A DNA stretch of 64,000 nt from Rhodeus uyekii. Taxonomy: Eukaryota; Chordata; Actinopteri; Cypriniformes; Acheilognathidae. Made by a program: the position numbers and the translations under genes. Below, one piece after another: positions 18,366 to 29,294 of the stretch. Within the stretch, counting starts at the first letter, position 1; every line of letters starts with the position of its first letter. Where the stretch lies: NCBI GenBank assembly GCA_037043235.1, contig JAWRVZ010000239.1, positions 496,001 to 560,000 of the forward strand, written 5' to 3'. Under the pieces are notes generated by a model. It was not told where the DNA came from. It ran no database searches and saw only the letters and a program-made list of their open reading frames with translations.

Positions 18366-20745
18366 ACAAATCAGAATCAGAATCAAAATCAGAAAGAGCT
18401 TTATTGCCAAGTGTGCTTGCACACACAAGGAATTTGTCTTGGTGTTGAAGCTTCCAGTGCACATATACAACACAACATGAGTTTACATAGCAAATAACAA
18501 TAACAATACATAACATACACAGTACATGTGGTCACATGCTGGGATTTTTTGTATGGAGTGGGAGAGGGGATAGATAAGGACAGAATGTCCGCCATAACAT
18601 CCGTCTGCATTGTTTTTCTTTCCCTGCGCTCTGCCCAGCATTTTATCTCTTATTAATTCAACTGTTCAAGAGGGAAATGGCCTGTGGAAAGAAACCGTTC
18701 CTGTGCTTAGATGTTCTAGTGGCCAGTGATCGTAATCGCCGTCCTGACGGTAACAGTTCAAACAGGGTGTTTCCAGGGTGAGCAGAGTCTGTGATGATTT
18801 TACCTGCTCTCTTTTTCACTCTGGAAGAGTACAGGTCCTGGAGGGCTGGCAGGGAAGCACCAATAATCCTCTCTGCAGTCCGGATTGTGCGATGTAGTCT
18901 CCCGATGTCAGATTTGGTAGCTGAACCAAACCAGACAGTGATGGATGTACACAAAACAGACTCAATGACGGCCGATTAGAACTGTATCAGCAGCTCCTGT
19001 GGGAGGTTGAGCTTCCTCAGCTGACAAAGGAAGTACAGTCTCTGCTGAGCCTTTTTTACAATGGAGTCAATGTGGTTGTTCCACTTCAGGTCCTGAGAGA
19101 TGGTGGTGCCCAGGAACCTGAATGACTCCACTGCTGCCACTGTGCTGTTCATGATGGTGAGTGTAGGTAGAGCAGGGCTGTTCCTCTTGAAGTCCACTAT
19201 CATCTCCACCGTTTTGAGCATGTTGAGCTCAAGGTTGTTATAACGGCAAATTGAAGAGGATCCAGCAAGGGTCCAGTGATGTCCTTCAGGTGGGCCAGAA
19301 CCAGTCTTTCAAATGACTTCATTACCACAGATGTGAGAGCGACTGGTCTGTAGTCATTAAGTCCAGTGATTTTGGGTTTTTTTGGGACAGGAATGATGGT
19401 GGAGCGTTTGAAGCAACGGGGAACTTCACACTGTTCCAATGATCTATTGAAGATCCGCGTGAAGACTGGAGCCAGTTGGTCAGCGCAGGCTTTCAAACAA
19501 GCAGATGAGATGCCGTCTGGTTCTGAAGCTTTCCTTATCTTCTGTCTTTTGAAGATTTTGGTTACCTGCTCCACACAGACCTTAAGCTCTGGTTGGATGG
19601 CAGGGGTGGGGGGGGGGGGGTGCAGGAGGTGTTGGAGGACGTGTGAAGTGTAGTTCAGAGTGGTTTTGAGGTGTGAGATTGGGTTTCTCAAACCTGCAGT
19701 AAAAAGTATTTAGCTCATCCGCCAGATGTTGATTCTCAGCAGGTCGGTGGGATGGTGGCTTGTAATTAGTGATTTTCTTCAGGCCTGACCAGACAGCAGC
19801 AGGGTTGTTGGAAGAAAACTGTTTTCTCAGCTTTTCAGAATAACTTCTTTTAGCAGCTCTTATCTCCTTTGTCAGTCTGTTCCTGGTCTGTGTGTACAAA
19901 ACATCATCCCCCCTTCTGTAAGCGTCTTCTTTGTTATGACGAAGCTGTTTGAGTTTCCCAGTAAACCATGGTTTATCATTGGGAAATGATAAGAATGTCC
20001 TGGTAGGAATGTGTGTATCCTCACAGAAACTGGTAGCAGCTTCAAAAACATTCCAATCAGTGCAATCGAAGCAGGCTTGTAGGTCCTGCTCTGCTTCATT
20101 AGTCCATCTTTTTACAGGTCTTTTTTGCAGTCTTTGTTCAGTCTCAGCTATTTGTTCAGCCAGCTGTTTTTAATGCCGTGCTGACACACGCGTCTGGAGG
20201 AATGTAAACATTCACGAGAATAAACAAGGCAAACTCACACGGTGAATAGAAAGGTTTACAGTTTATGAAGTGAGTCTCTAGGTTAGGACAGCACATCTTC
20301 TTCAGCGTTGTTATATCTGAACACCAACTTTCGTTGATGTAGAAACACAAACCTCCACCTCACTTTTCCCGGTTAGCTCCGTAATGCGATGTGCTCGGAA
20401 CAGCTGGAAGCCCGGCAGATATAGTGCATTGTCCGGTGTTTACAGTTAGCCAGGTCTCAGTGAAGCACAGTGCAGCAGAGTTGAAAAAATCCTTGTTAAT
20501 CCGGGTGAGGAGAAGCAGTTCATACATTTTATTAGGAAGAGAGCGGAGATTAGCAAGAAAATTATTAGCACAATTAGCAAGATTATCAAGAGATTAGCAA
20601 TACTGGGAAGAGGAGTGCGGAAGCCCCGCGAGCGGAGTTTGACCAGAATGACTAAAAGCAGAACAAACAAACAAAGACAAGACAATCACTGAAGAGCTAA
20701 AAACCGAGGCTGCCATCCGCGGCACCATCTTGTTGTTATCTTGTA
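18366..20745 (-). mobile_element. L2/CR1-like LINE with full ends but internal deletion
   Basis: The 3' end (low coordinates) has the AGAATCAGAATC repeat and AAAGAGCTTTATTGCCAAGT tail familiar from fish LINEs. The 5' end near 20737 reads, on the minus strand, AACAAGATGGTGCCGC, a YY1-like start. Endonuclease and RT pieces lie between, in several frames. Confidence 0.8.
18658..20350 (-). pseudogene. LINE ORF2 relic (endonuclease and RT pieces)
   Basis: From 5' to 3' on the minus strand: an endonuclease-like piece with FILVNVYIPPDACVSTAL (20156-20350), a linker with RLTKEIRAAKRSYSEKL (to 19899), and RT start SEPDGISSACLKACADQLA with NDYRPVALTSVVMKSFERL (19200-19691). It then jumps from LDPLQFA straight to MLKTVEMIVDF at 19221. 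The RT core with the FADD catalytic box is therefore absent, apparently by deletion at ~19220-19245. The thumb and C-terminus (18976-19221, 18658-18954) with ESFRFLGTTISQDLKW remain. Not functional. Confidence 0.85.
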
Positions 20746-20793
20746 AATCTTGTCCTTCTCAGCTCATATGACTTTCGCTTATTCTTTGGCCGA

Positions 20794-21682
20794 TACAAAC
20801 CTGATTCCAAAAAAGTTGGGACACTGTACAAATTGTGAATAAAAACAGAATGCAATGATGTGGAAATTTCAAATTTCAATATTTTATTCAGAATAGAACT
20901 TGGATATAACTTTCAGCATTGATAGTGCATTTTCAGATGTGTAACCTGCCCATGCCAAACACACTCATGCATCCCCATACCATCAGAGAGAGTACTGATA
21001 ACAACTTGGGTTGTCCTTTTCCTCTTTAGTCTGGATGACATGACGTCCCAGATTTCCAAAACTTCAAATTTTGATTCGTCTGACTACAGAACAGTTTTCC
21101 ACTTTGCCGCAGTCACCGACAATGTTTTCTGGAAGTATTCCTGAGCCCATGTTGTGATTTCCATTACAGTAGCATTCCTGTGTGTGATGCAGTGCAATCT
21201 AAGAGCCCAAAGATCACAAGCATCCAGTATGGTTTTCCGGCCTTGACCCTTACGCACTTTATTGCTCCAGATTCTCTGAACCGTTTGATGATATTATGCA
21301 CTGTAGATGATGATAACTTCAAACTCTTTGCCATGTTTCTCTGAGAAACTCCTTTCTGATATTGTTCCACAATTTTTTCGCTGCAGCATTGGGGGAATTG
21401 GTGATCCTCTGCCCTTATTGACTTCTGAGAGACACTGCCACTCTGAGATTCTCTTTTTATATCCAATCATGTTGCCAATTGACCTAATAAGTTTAGCTCT
21501 CATGAAATCCAAAATGAGACTGTTTGGCATGACATTTCAAAATGTCTCACTTTCAACACTTGATATGTTATCTATATTCTATTGTGAATAAAATATAAGT
21601 TTATGACATTTGTAAATTATTGCATTCCTTTTTTTATTCACAATTTGTACAGTATCCCAACTTTTTTGGAATCGGGTTTGTA
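20794..21682 (-). mobile_element. Tc1/mariner element with intact ends
   Basis: Inverted ends CAAACCTGATTCCAAAAAAG (20796) and the reverse complement CAAACCCGATTCCAAAAAAG (ending 21680) extend ~45 bp with few mismatches, flanked by TA on both sides. The 885-bp length is short for a full Tc1, and the coding part is decayed. Confidence 0.88.
20930..21466 (-). pseudogene. Tc1 transposase relic
   Basis: 21164-21466 encodes a helix-turn-helix region: EQYQKGVSQRNMAKSLKLSS followed by STVHNIIKRFRESG. Further on, out of frame, 21050-21150 reads SDESKFEV and 20940-21000 a decayed MGMHECVWHG, matching the usual Tc1 LWSDESKF and WGCMS blocks. Frameshifts and missing DDE residues make it inactive. Confidence 0.75.
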
Positions 21683-22331
21683 TTTCCATATTCTGAATTT
21701 AGAACAATTTTATATGAACCAACTGCAGCATTTGAATTACTTACATATACACTAGGCTACATCAACAGCTTGCAAATTCATATTTAAAGTAGCACCAATA
21801 TTATTCTGCTGAATTCTGTTCTATAGTTTCTAAAGTTCTCAGACTCCAGGTAATTGTACCATAGTTTGACGAATAGCTTTTAAAAAATTAAAGTGCAGTG
21901 GCTTTTATAACCTTTCAATATTGTGCAGAGGGATGTAATTATCTGTATGTACAGTTAACTGACCTCTATTAAAGAGTTTTAATGGATTTTTGAGCTCTGG
22001 AGTACTTCAACATCCCTGCTGCGCCACAAAAAAAGAGAAAAGCTTTGATGGTAAAAGTGGTCACATGAGGAAATTACTATAAAGTTATAAAATCTCAATA
22101 AATATCTGATTAAATACATTTCTCTGTTTTTGTCCATAGAATGGAAATCAATGCTCACCAGACCAACAATTGATTCAACCCCATGGCAGTTTTTCAAAAC
22201 CAAATGTAAAAGGCAGTGAAGTCTGCACAGCCTGCAGCCCTAAACCTTCTGTTCTAAAGTTGTTGTTTTAAATGTGTAGTTCTAAAAGCTGTGTCTTTCT
22301 TAACTGGGTATGACACAGACCCATTGAAGAG
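21683..22331. other. Intron-like non-coding DNA
   Basis: AT-rich unique sequence; no exon or repeat identified. Confidence 0.55.
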
Positions 22332-22407
22332 ATGAAATTTCTTCTATTCTTCTTCATAACAATTAGCTTTAGCTTCTGTATGTCATATGACATGAATGCC
22401 AAGTATG
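22332..22407 (+). CDS. Possible first coding exon with signal peptide (weak)
   Basis: ATG opens MKFLLFFFITISFSFCMSYD, a lysine plus hydrophobic run typical of a signal peptide. It ends AAGTATG before GTAAGTATGG, a near-consensus donor. A SINE begins shortly after. No downstream exon was found, and short hydrophobic frames arise often in T-rich DNA, so this may be chance. Confidence 0.15.
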
Positions 22408-22419
22408 GTAAGTATGGTA

Positions 22420-22630
22420 TGGTGTCCTCTACATTTCACCCATCCAAGTTACTGCACACACACACACCCAGAGGAGTGGGCAGCCATTGCTATGGTGCCC
22501 GGGGAGCAATTGGTAGTTAGGTATCTTCCTCAAGGGCACCTCAGTCATTTCCTGCCAATTTTGAGAATCAAACCCACAACATTCGGGTTACTAGTCTGAC
22601 TCTCTAACCACTAGTTCATGACTGCCCCAC
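22420..22630 (-). mobile_element. tRNA-derived SINE
   Basis: On the minus strand TAGTGGTTAGAGAGTCAGAC resembles an A box and GTGGGTTTGATTCTC a B box. The rest (TTGAGGAAGATACC, GGAGCAATTG on plus, CACACACACACACCCAGAGG) follows a common fish SINE pattern. Confidence 0.7.
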
Positions 22631-22739
22631 TTTTTTCATAATTATAAAATAAAGTAAAAAATAATATAACACAATTATGGTGCAAATCAAATGACAACAA
22701 ATTATTTTAATGTTATCGAGTTTGTTTGCCCATATAATC

Positions 22740-23042
22740 TTTAAGATATTAGGTTAAACTTATTCGGCTTGCTGTCCACTGATGAGAGTCTCTGAGAGTT
22801 GTGATATGCTCCTACAGTGACTAAGTATAGGATATGATTACATAGGTCAAGGTACCTAAGATGAAGGTGGTGTTTGGGAAAGTTGAGGGATTCTGTATTG
22901 GGTATAGAGAAGTAAGCAGCTGCTTATAGTTATTATTTGATGGTTTGTGAGTTGAGAGTGCAATAGTCCATGCAGAGCCACAAGCCCAAGGACCTCCTGT
23001 GGATTGTCGGTTTCCAGACTATTAATGGTGGTGGAATTTACT
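22740..23042 (-). pseudogene. Ty3/gypsy RT fragment, decayed
   Basis: On the minus strand the reading GLWLCMDYCTLNSQT resembles the gypsy RT box LRxCVDYRxLNxxT. Frame-shifted remains of the following block continue to ~22740. No catalytic YxDD is present. It is cut at 23043 by the hAT insertion and is joined beyond that to gag remains, so the protease region is missing. Confidence 0.5.
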
Positions 23043-24103
23043 TTCTTGACCAGGGGTTTTCAAAGTGTGGGGCACGCCTCCCCTGGGGGGCGCCAGAGCA
23101 TGCCAGGGGAGGCGCGGAGAGTTGTGAAAAATTATAGTCTAATAATAACTCGCCGAACTTGTATTAAAACTCCTTCATTTTACATTTCCCTGTGATGTCA
23201 TTCTGTCGCGGCTGCAAGCGGCAGTGGAGTAGGAGTGTGTCGAATATCGCGCATCGCCAGTGTTGCCAACTATTTTCAAAGGAAAGTCGCTAAAGGCTGG
23301 CCAAAAAGTTGCTAAATGTCGCTAGGTGACGGCATGCGTAAATTAGCATATTCGTGACGTCTTCACGCTGTACTAGATTGCATACTTTCTTGCGTTCTGC
23401 ATGCCTAGTGTGCTTTCTCAACAAGAATGCCCGTGTATTATCACCAATAAACGGCTTTTAGAATTCAGGGTTTGATTTCCACTCCTTCCTGTATTTTTGG
23501 GTGTACAGTTTTGACTGAGACATGATAAGCAAGCCAGCTAGTTAGCTTTTGTCACAGACAGGCGCAGACACACAGTGGACGAGAGTATGTGACTGCATTT
23601 GTCAAACAAATGCAGCGATTTATATTTGTGCTGTGATTCAATTATTTTTAGACCATTTTATATCCCGTGCTGCCATGGCGGGATCAGCCAGCTCTGGCTT
23701 CCCGCACATGCGCGATTCATTTGCATGTGGAGGAGTGAAGATCTCTTGCTCTGCCTGCATCTGGGAGAGGATGTTGCGCGAGGACTGGACCGCCTGTGAG
23801 TGCTTTGGGATGGGGTTGGGGCCCACGGCAGCGCTCAATGCTCATTGAGAAGAGTAAGAACGATATGTGCTTTCACTTCAGAAAGTCGCCAATAACTCCA
23901 GATAAAGTCGCTAGATTTGTCGCTAGTCGCTTTTTGGAAAATTTGTCACTAGGGTGGTCTGAAAAGTCGCTAAATATAGTTGGCAACAGTGCGGATCGCG
24001 TCCACCCCGCCATTTGGAATCTGGGGAGGGGAGGGCGTCATTGGGTGGGTTGTGTCAAAAGGGAGGCCCACTGTCTCAGACTTTGAAAACCTCTGTTCTA
24101 GAC
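23043..24103. mobile_element. hAT-type element (outer) with 8-bp duplication
   Basis: The terminal repeats are CAGGGGTTTTCAAAGT at 23051 and ACTTTGAAAACCTCTG ending 24095. The flanks TTCTTGAC and TTCTAGAC (7/8) are an 8-bp target duplication. Its own sequence is only 23051-23257 plus 24000-24095; a second element fills the middle. Confidence 0.85.
23250..23999. mobile_element. hAT-type element (inner), nested
   Basis: The ends CAGTGTTGCCAACTA (23258) and TAGTTGGCAACAGTG (to 23991) have subterminal repeats AAAGTCGCTA. The 8-bp flanks are CGCATCGC and CGGATCGC (7/8). The frames inside have no recognisable transposase. Confidence 0.85.
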
Positions 24104-24680
24104 CATAGAAACATCATTGTAGATGTGCAATTTGCCGCTGTTTGCAGCGAGGGTGTGATACTGCAGTAAATAATCAGCTACAGTAGTTCTCACTTGATGT
24201 AATTGGTACATCTGATCATGTACTGTGAGTGAATTGGCTGTTTGGCCAAAAACCTCTTTGAACTGGTTAATGAAAGCTGATAATGGTAGATGGCCTTTAC
24301 CCACTGTAGTGCTCTTTCAGATAATAAAGATTAGTAGTGAAACATTTTGGTTGCATCTCAAAGTACAGTGAGCATTGTAACAAAAACCTACTGCACTCCT
24401 TTGAAGTAAATGGTGAGAGGTTTATTGCAGTGATTGTCGTAGCGCTTTCACCAGAGTGGCGAATGTATCCATTGTGGGATTATTATCATCACTTGACTTT
24501 GATTCACATTGCATGTTGATCTGGTCTTGTCAGGTGTGCCTGACTGGTACTCGGGTGATGTTGAATGAGTGCGTGGAGCGGAGAGTTCTGGTGCTGAGGG
24601 TGTGGCTGACTCAGTGACACTTCTTAATGAATTATTAGTATTATTTAATTGTGCAACAAAGCACATACAGATCAGTCAAA
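24104..24680 (-). pseudogene. Ty3/gypsy Gag fragment, decayed
   Basis: 24098-24304 encodes FINQFKEVFGQTANSLTVHD then LHQVRTTVADYLLQYHTLAA, the usual gypsy Gag block with a spacer before an AxEFRTLAAxSG-like motif. Upstream, out of frame, lie SERALQWVKAIY and SAPRTHSTSPEYQSGTPDK, also Gag-like. It belongs to the same relic as 22740-23042. Confidence 0.65.
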
Positions 24681-26082
24681 AATTTTGGCAACCAGCCTTT
24701 TTCAGTGAATCAATGGGATGTTTCTTTAATCTATTGCTATTTGCATAATAAAAACGTTTGCAAACGTATCCTTGTAATAATTCAATGAGACGACAGTGTG
24801 TGAATATTTCTTTTTTAAAACTCTATTACTTTAATTATTAATACAATAAAGCAATAAATCCAAGTAAATCAATAATTTCAATCAAATGAATTAGTATCAA
24901 CAAAAGCCATTTTTGCACCATAGTTGCACAAACTGCATGTACACACGGTTTAAGCTGCTCTGAGGTTGCATGACTCCCTGTCTTACTGCGTGAGTCATGC
25001 ATTCATTCAGTGATGAATCAAGTGGAGTTATTACTTTACTTTATTTATGAATAAAGTAATAAAAAAAATTCAAATCCACAGATTCATTCAATAATGAAAC
25101 GCTGCCACTGCACATGAAACTAAGTAGTTGTGTCATTGTAAGGAGATAGGCAAAAGTTTTATTTTATGAAGCCCAGCTAATATATATATTGCAGCCAATA
25201 ATTTGAGTCATTTCCTTCTATATGAACTGCAGTGTGCTGATAACAGCAACCTAATGGCTGCTCTACCATCTCATTTTTCACTTAGTGACAGACAGAAATT
25301 AAGAACCAATCTTAAATAATTTCCCGTTTAATTTTCTGATAAAAAGTTCCTGAGGATGCACAAGTCCCCTACACATTCATTCATCACTCATTCATTGCAG
25401 TACTGACCTTCAAGAGATCAAACTTGTAGAGCCTCATGTCTTTTGGATGGGAAGCTGTAAAACTTATACAGGGCAATCCTGATGCTAAACACTCTCCCTG
25501 TGGTACTTCAAGACTCATTTGTTGTGATCGTTGAGTGAATAACGTTTTAACAAGATGCACCCAAGTAAAGCAGCTAATGTAATGAGGATAAACCCCCTCT
25601 GCAGGCGACAAGGTAACACTATCCATCACCGTCCACTGCCATCAGCACACAGCTGGACACCTGCAGAGAAAACAACATCTGATTGATGTTCTCTTTGTCT
25701 GCTTCAACAAAAGTTTCCCGTCGCCACTGCTAATGATAGTCTAAGACAAAGAGAATGGAAACTTTAAGACAAACACTTTGATTTATCCAAAATTTATATT
25801 TTTTATTAAATTCATTAATGAAACCTTGGTAATGAGAATTTAGAATGTAGTCTTTTTTATATCCCTAGTAAGTAACTAACCCTTAACCAATATATGAATT
25901 GAATGGTTTACTCCATATTTTCTGAAAGGGCATGTTTGCTTTATATTATGAATAAATTGAATTTAGACTTTTATTCATAAATAAACGTTCATCAACGCAC
26001 ATATCAGTTATGGTAAACGGAAACTCAAGCATGTTCGCCTGACGTGCGAGAACCAATGATCATTCTCGTGTGTTATAAGCAT
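24681..26082. other. Intron-like non-coding DNA
   Basis: AT-rich. TACAGATCAGTCAAAAATTTTGG at ~24665 looks like an isolated Tc1 end. A minus-strand frame at 25384-25629 is preceded by a CTCTGCAG-type acceptor word near 25660 but shows no recognisable protein. Confidence 0.55.
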
Positions 26083-26823
26083 GTTTGTGTCAGGTGTGAT
26101 GAAGGGGATGAATGAGGACTCAATGGTGCAGAAGAGTGGAGACTTTATTAAAACAAAGCAAAAATAAAAACCACCCCAAGGGGGAAAAACAAGACTAAAC
26201 TGACTTGACTCCACTCGGACAGACAAGACTAGACTGAGAACAAGACAGGAACCAGAGATCACCCAAAAAACGACGAGAAACACACAAGTAAGTACACACA
26301 AGAGGAAAGGTAATTGATTGGGAAACAGCTGGGGCAAATCAAAGTTAACCAGGGTAACAAGATGGGAAGGGTTAACAATGACAAGACGCACATCACTGCA
26401 TGTTCACAAAAACACACAGACTGGTGAAAACCAAACCGCGCGCGAGACGAAAACACAACATGAAAGCACGAACCGCGTGCTAAACATAACACACAGACGA
26501 GAGAGAGCACGGCTCGTGCAAAACTTGAAACCGCGCCCACTCACATGACAGAGCACGCAAGAACGAGCAAACACCTATTCTCGTGAGCTCACAACAAGAA
26601 CGAACACACGAGTCATGAATGTCCAAATCCCGACACAGAACCAAAACTGAACCAGACCAAAGTATCGGGACCGGACAACATAACTCGCACACAAGACGTC
26701 ACACAGACTCGAACACTCGAAGCCGCACACACACACACAACTCGAGACATTACAGTAGTGTCAGAGCTCTGCCACAACAACAAGAGATTACTAGACCAAA
26801 TGTGGCAGAACCCTGACAGTCTG
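26083..26823 (-). mobile_element. Solo LTR, family F3
   Basis: 26088-26818 (731 bp) starts TGTCAGG and ends CCCTGACA on plus. The flanks GTTTG and GTCTG (4/5) look like a decayed target duplication. The reverse complement carries AATAAAGTCTCC near its 3' end, a plausible polyadenylation signal. It matches 2344-2854 and 52125-53419. Confidence 0.82.
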
Positions 26824-28300
26824 AGCTTCCACAAGAACCAATTCTCGTGTCATGCAGTACATTTGAATTTCCGCAAGAGGTTTGTTTGAAGCATCAAAGT
26901 GGTAGTTGATTTAATTAAAAAATAGGTTAATTCATTTTACGAAAAGGAATGAAAGTCTTAGAGGATGAGTAATTAATTACAGTATTTTTATTTTTGGATG
27001 AACTAACCCTTTACGTGTGCTTTTCCTCTTTTTTTGCTGCAAATAAAATACTTTTCATGATGAGTCATGTGAAGTGAGCTGATATCACTCCAAACTTTAG
27101 AGTATCTGAATTTTAGATCCTTTTTTCCAAGACCTGCAACTATTTCACTATTCTAAGACCTCCAACTCTGCACAGAAAGTAAAGTGATTTCTGGGCAACT
27201 ACGCTGAGCATTCTTTTTAATGATAATTGAAAAAGTATATGTATATTATAAGTTTTATTGAGATCAATTGAGAATTATTACAAACTTCATTGTCATGACA
27301 TTTCATTTACATGAGAAGGATATAATTAATCAACTTGAAATGGAGACCAAAGTGAACCTTTAAAATGTTACAATGGTTTGGAATCAGATTTGCTGAACAG
27401 TATAAATGTGTGACTTGCACGAAGCCAGTTTGTTTCAAGCAATGGGTGAGTTGCTATTATTTACTTGATGTTATGCTGCTTCATTTAATAAGAGTGTCTT
27501 TACATTTAAAGCACTTAGCATTTTCATTGCTGCTCGACGTTGCGCTTAACAATGCCATTTTGCACAAGATTTAGTTAAACCTAGATTTAGTTGTAGATTA
27601 AATGAGTTATTTTTATATCCTTTTATGGTGTGCAGTCAATGGTGCATTTTTTATATCTTTAGATTTTCAGAAAACTGTATGCCCCACAGCAAAAAAAATT
27701 TAAAAAATTCATACTTATGTTTGAATTATTACAGAAATTACATTCATTTGAATATTTTTAAGTGTATTTTTCTGTTAAATGGTGGAATTCTTTGAAGAGG
27801 TGGCACCAGAAGACACACAGGACATATTTAAATGTAATAATTACAAATTAGTCATATGAGCTAACTGTGTTTAATTCATGCAATTTAAAACAATTTCATT
27901 GATTACAAATACAATAGAATCAAGTGAATAATTCCATGAATCAGGTAAATGTGTACATTGTAAAGTTTTTCATACATAAATGGTTTATATTTGATATGCT
28001 GCCAGTACCCTCTATACCTTTCAGTACCTTCTATATCTTTTAGTATCAAGCCGGTTTTTCTCATTCACACATCTGTTGTGGTGCTTCAGGGAACTTATAT
28101 GGCACAGAGGTATCAACCACTTTTATGTTTCTATTTATGCTTTGCAGCCTATTTGAAACTTGAATTTCAGCTTTTCTATTTCAAAGATGAACATATGATG
28201 AACATACAAGTCATATGAAAGTAAATGATGACAGAATTACATTTTTGAAGAAATAGTTTATAAGCATATTTTTACCTTTATTTTTTAATAGTTCTTTATA
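26824..28300. other. Intron-like non-coding DNA
   Basis: Strongly AT-rich, with no exon, RNA gene or element recognised. Confidence 0.6.
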
Positions 28301-28446
28301 TGATAAAGATTGTTTCAAAGCAGCTTCCACTTCCTGATTCTCTCCAGTGCAGACGTGTTTTATCTCTCCTCTCGCTTCCTCGCGCTTTGGTATTTTGTTG
28401 TCTTTTTCACTGACCCGCTGCTTGCTGGACTCCTGAGTATACTGAG

Positions 28447-28797
28447 ATGGAATTGATTAACTGGTCAATCAGCACGATCGAAAGGATTTTCTATATGACT
28501 AGATTATTGATGGCGGGGTTCCTATTCTTTGGCTTTAAATTCACCCAGCCGCTGTCTGTGGAAATTAAGAAATGCTTTGGGGTTGCGTGTGGCCGTTTGA
28601 AGGAATTAGATCAGAGAGTGATACAGATTGTGATACAGATTGAGGAACTGAACCGTAACAACGCAGTCCGGACTGCTTATGTGGGCTCCATCGAGAGTTA
28701 GACTGGTGAACTTTTACGGACTGTAACCGGTCTGCTCATGAGGCTAGACATGATGTCTAGGGAACTGCACAGACCGAACGCGACCGGAGGTGATTGA
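28447..28797 (+). pseudogene. Small coiled-coil ORF in retroposon, one stop
   Basis: 84 residues to TAG at 28699-28701; the same frame then stays open for 31 more codons to TGA at 28795-28797. Residues ~18-33 are hydrophobic (TRLLMAGFLFFGFKF). The stretch GRLKELDQRVIQIVIQIEEL, then after the stop GELLRTVTGLLMRLDMMSRE, has heptad-like spacing. Continued heptad-like sequence across the stop suggests an ancestral protein of ~116 residues. I do not recognise the family; an ORF1-like RNA-binding or trimerising role is possible. Confidence 0.45.
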
Positions 28798-29231
28798 TTG
28801 ATTCTGATCCGGAAGATCATCAAATGGAATAAAAATTTACCATAAACTTCACTTGTCCCTATCTCTCGGGAACTCAGCATGCAGCCTGGTCTTTCTTATC
28901 TCCCTTCAGGGACAAAGCCACAGAACTGAACTCGGAAACATCTTCATGTTTTGGCTATATTCTCTCTCAACATCCGTCTGCCTGTCCTGTCCTTATTTGT
29001 CTTTATCTATCTCCCCCCCTAAACTCCACTGAAAAAATCCCAACACGTGACCTCGTGTGCTGTGTATCTTAAACTGCAATGTGTGATGTACAATGTGACG
29101 TTTTTGTTTGTGTTGCTATGTAAGGCTTGCTAAACTGCATTATTTCTTGTTTTTCTGGAGAAAAAACGGCGCATGCTCTGCTGCGACAACACGTCTGTGA
29201 AAACAAATTTCCCATTAAGGGACAATAAAAT

Positions 29232-29280
<49 letters not shown>

Positions 29281-29294
29281 ATATATATATATAT
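29232..29294. repeat. (TCTA)n and (AT)n microsatellite
   Basis: About 12 TATC units followed by ATATAT, forming the tail of the retroposon. Confidence 0.95.

Larger units (their letters stand above)
28301..29294 (+). mobile_element. Retroposon with small ORF and (TCTA)n tail
   Basis: About 1 kb, less AT-rich than its surroundings. It ends AAATTTCCCATTAAGGGACA then AATAAAATTC and (TATC)n, the tail style of fish LINE/SINE retroposons. A short ORF lies near the start. No RT was found. The start at ~28300 is approximate and no clean target duplication was found. Confidence 0.6.

Noticed and set aside
25384..25660. Minus-strand frame preceded by an acceptor-like CTCTGCAG
   Set aside because: No donor, no recognisable peptide, and a stop soon after the acceptor in the obvious phase.
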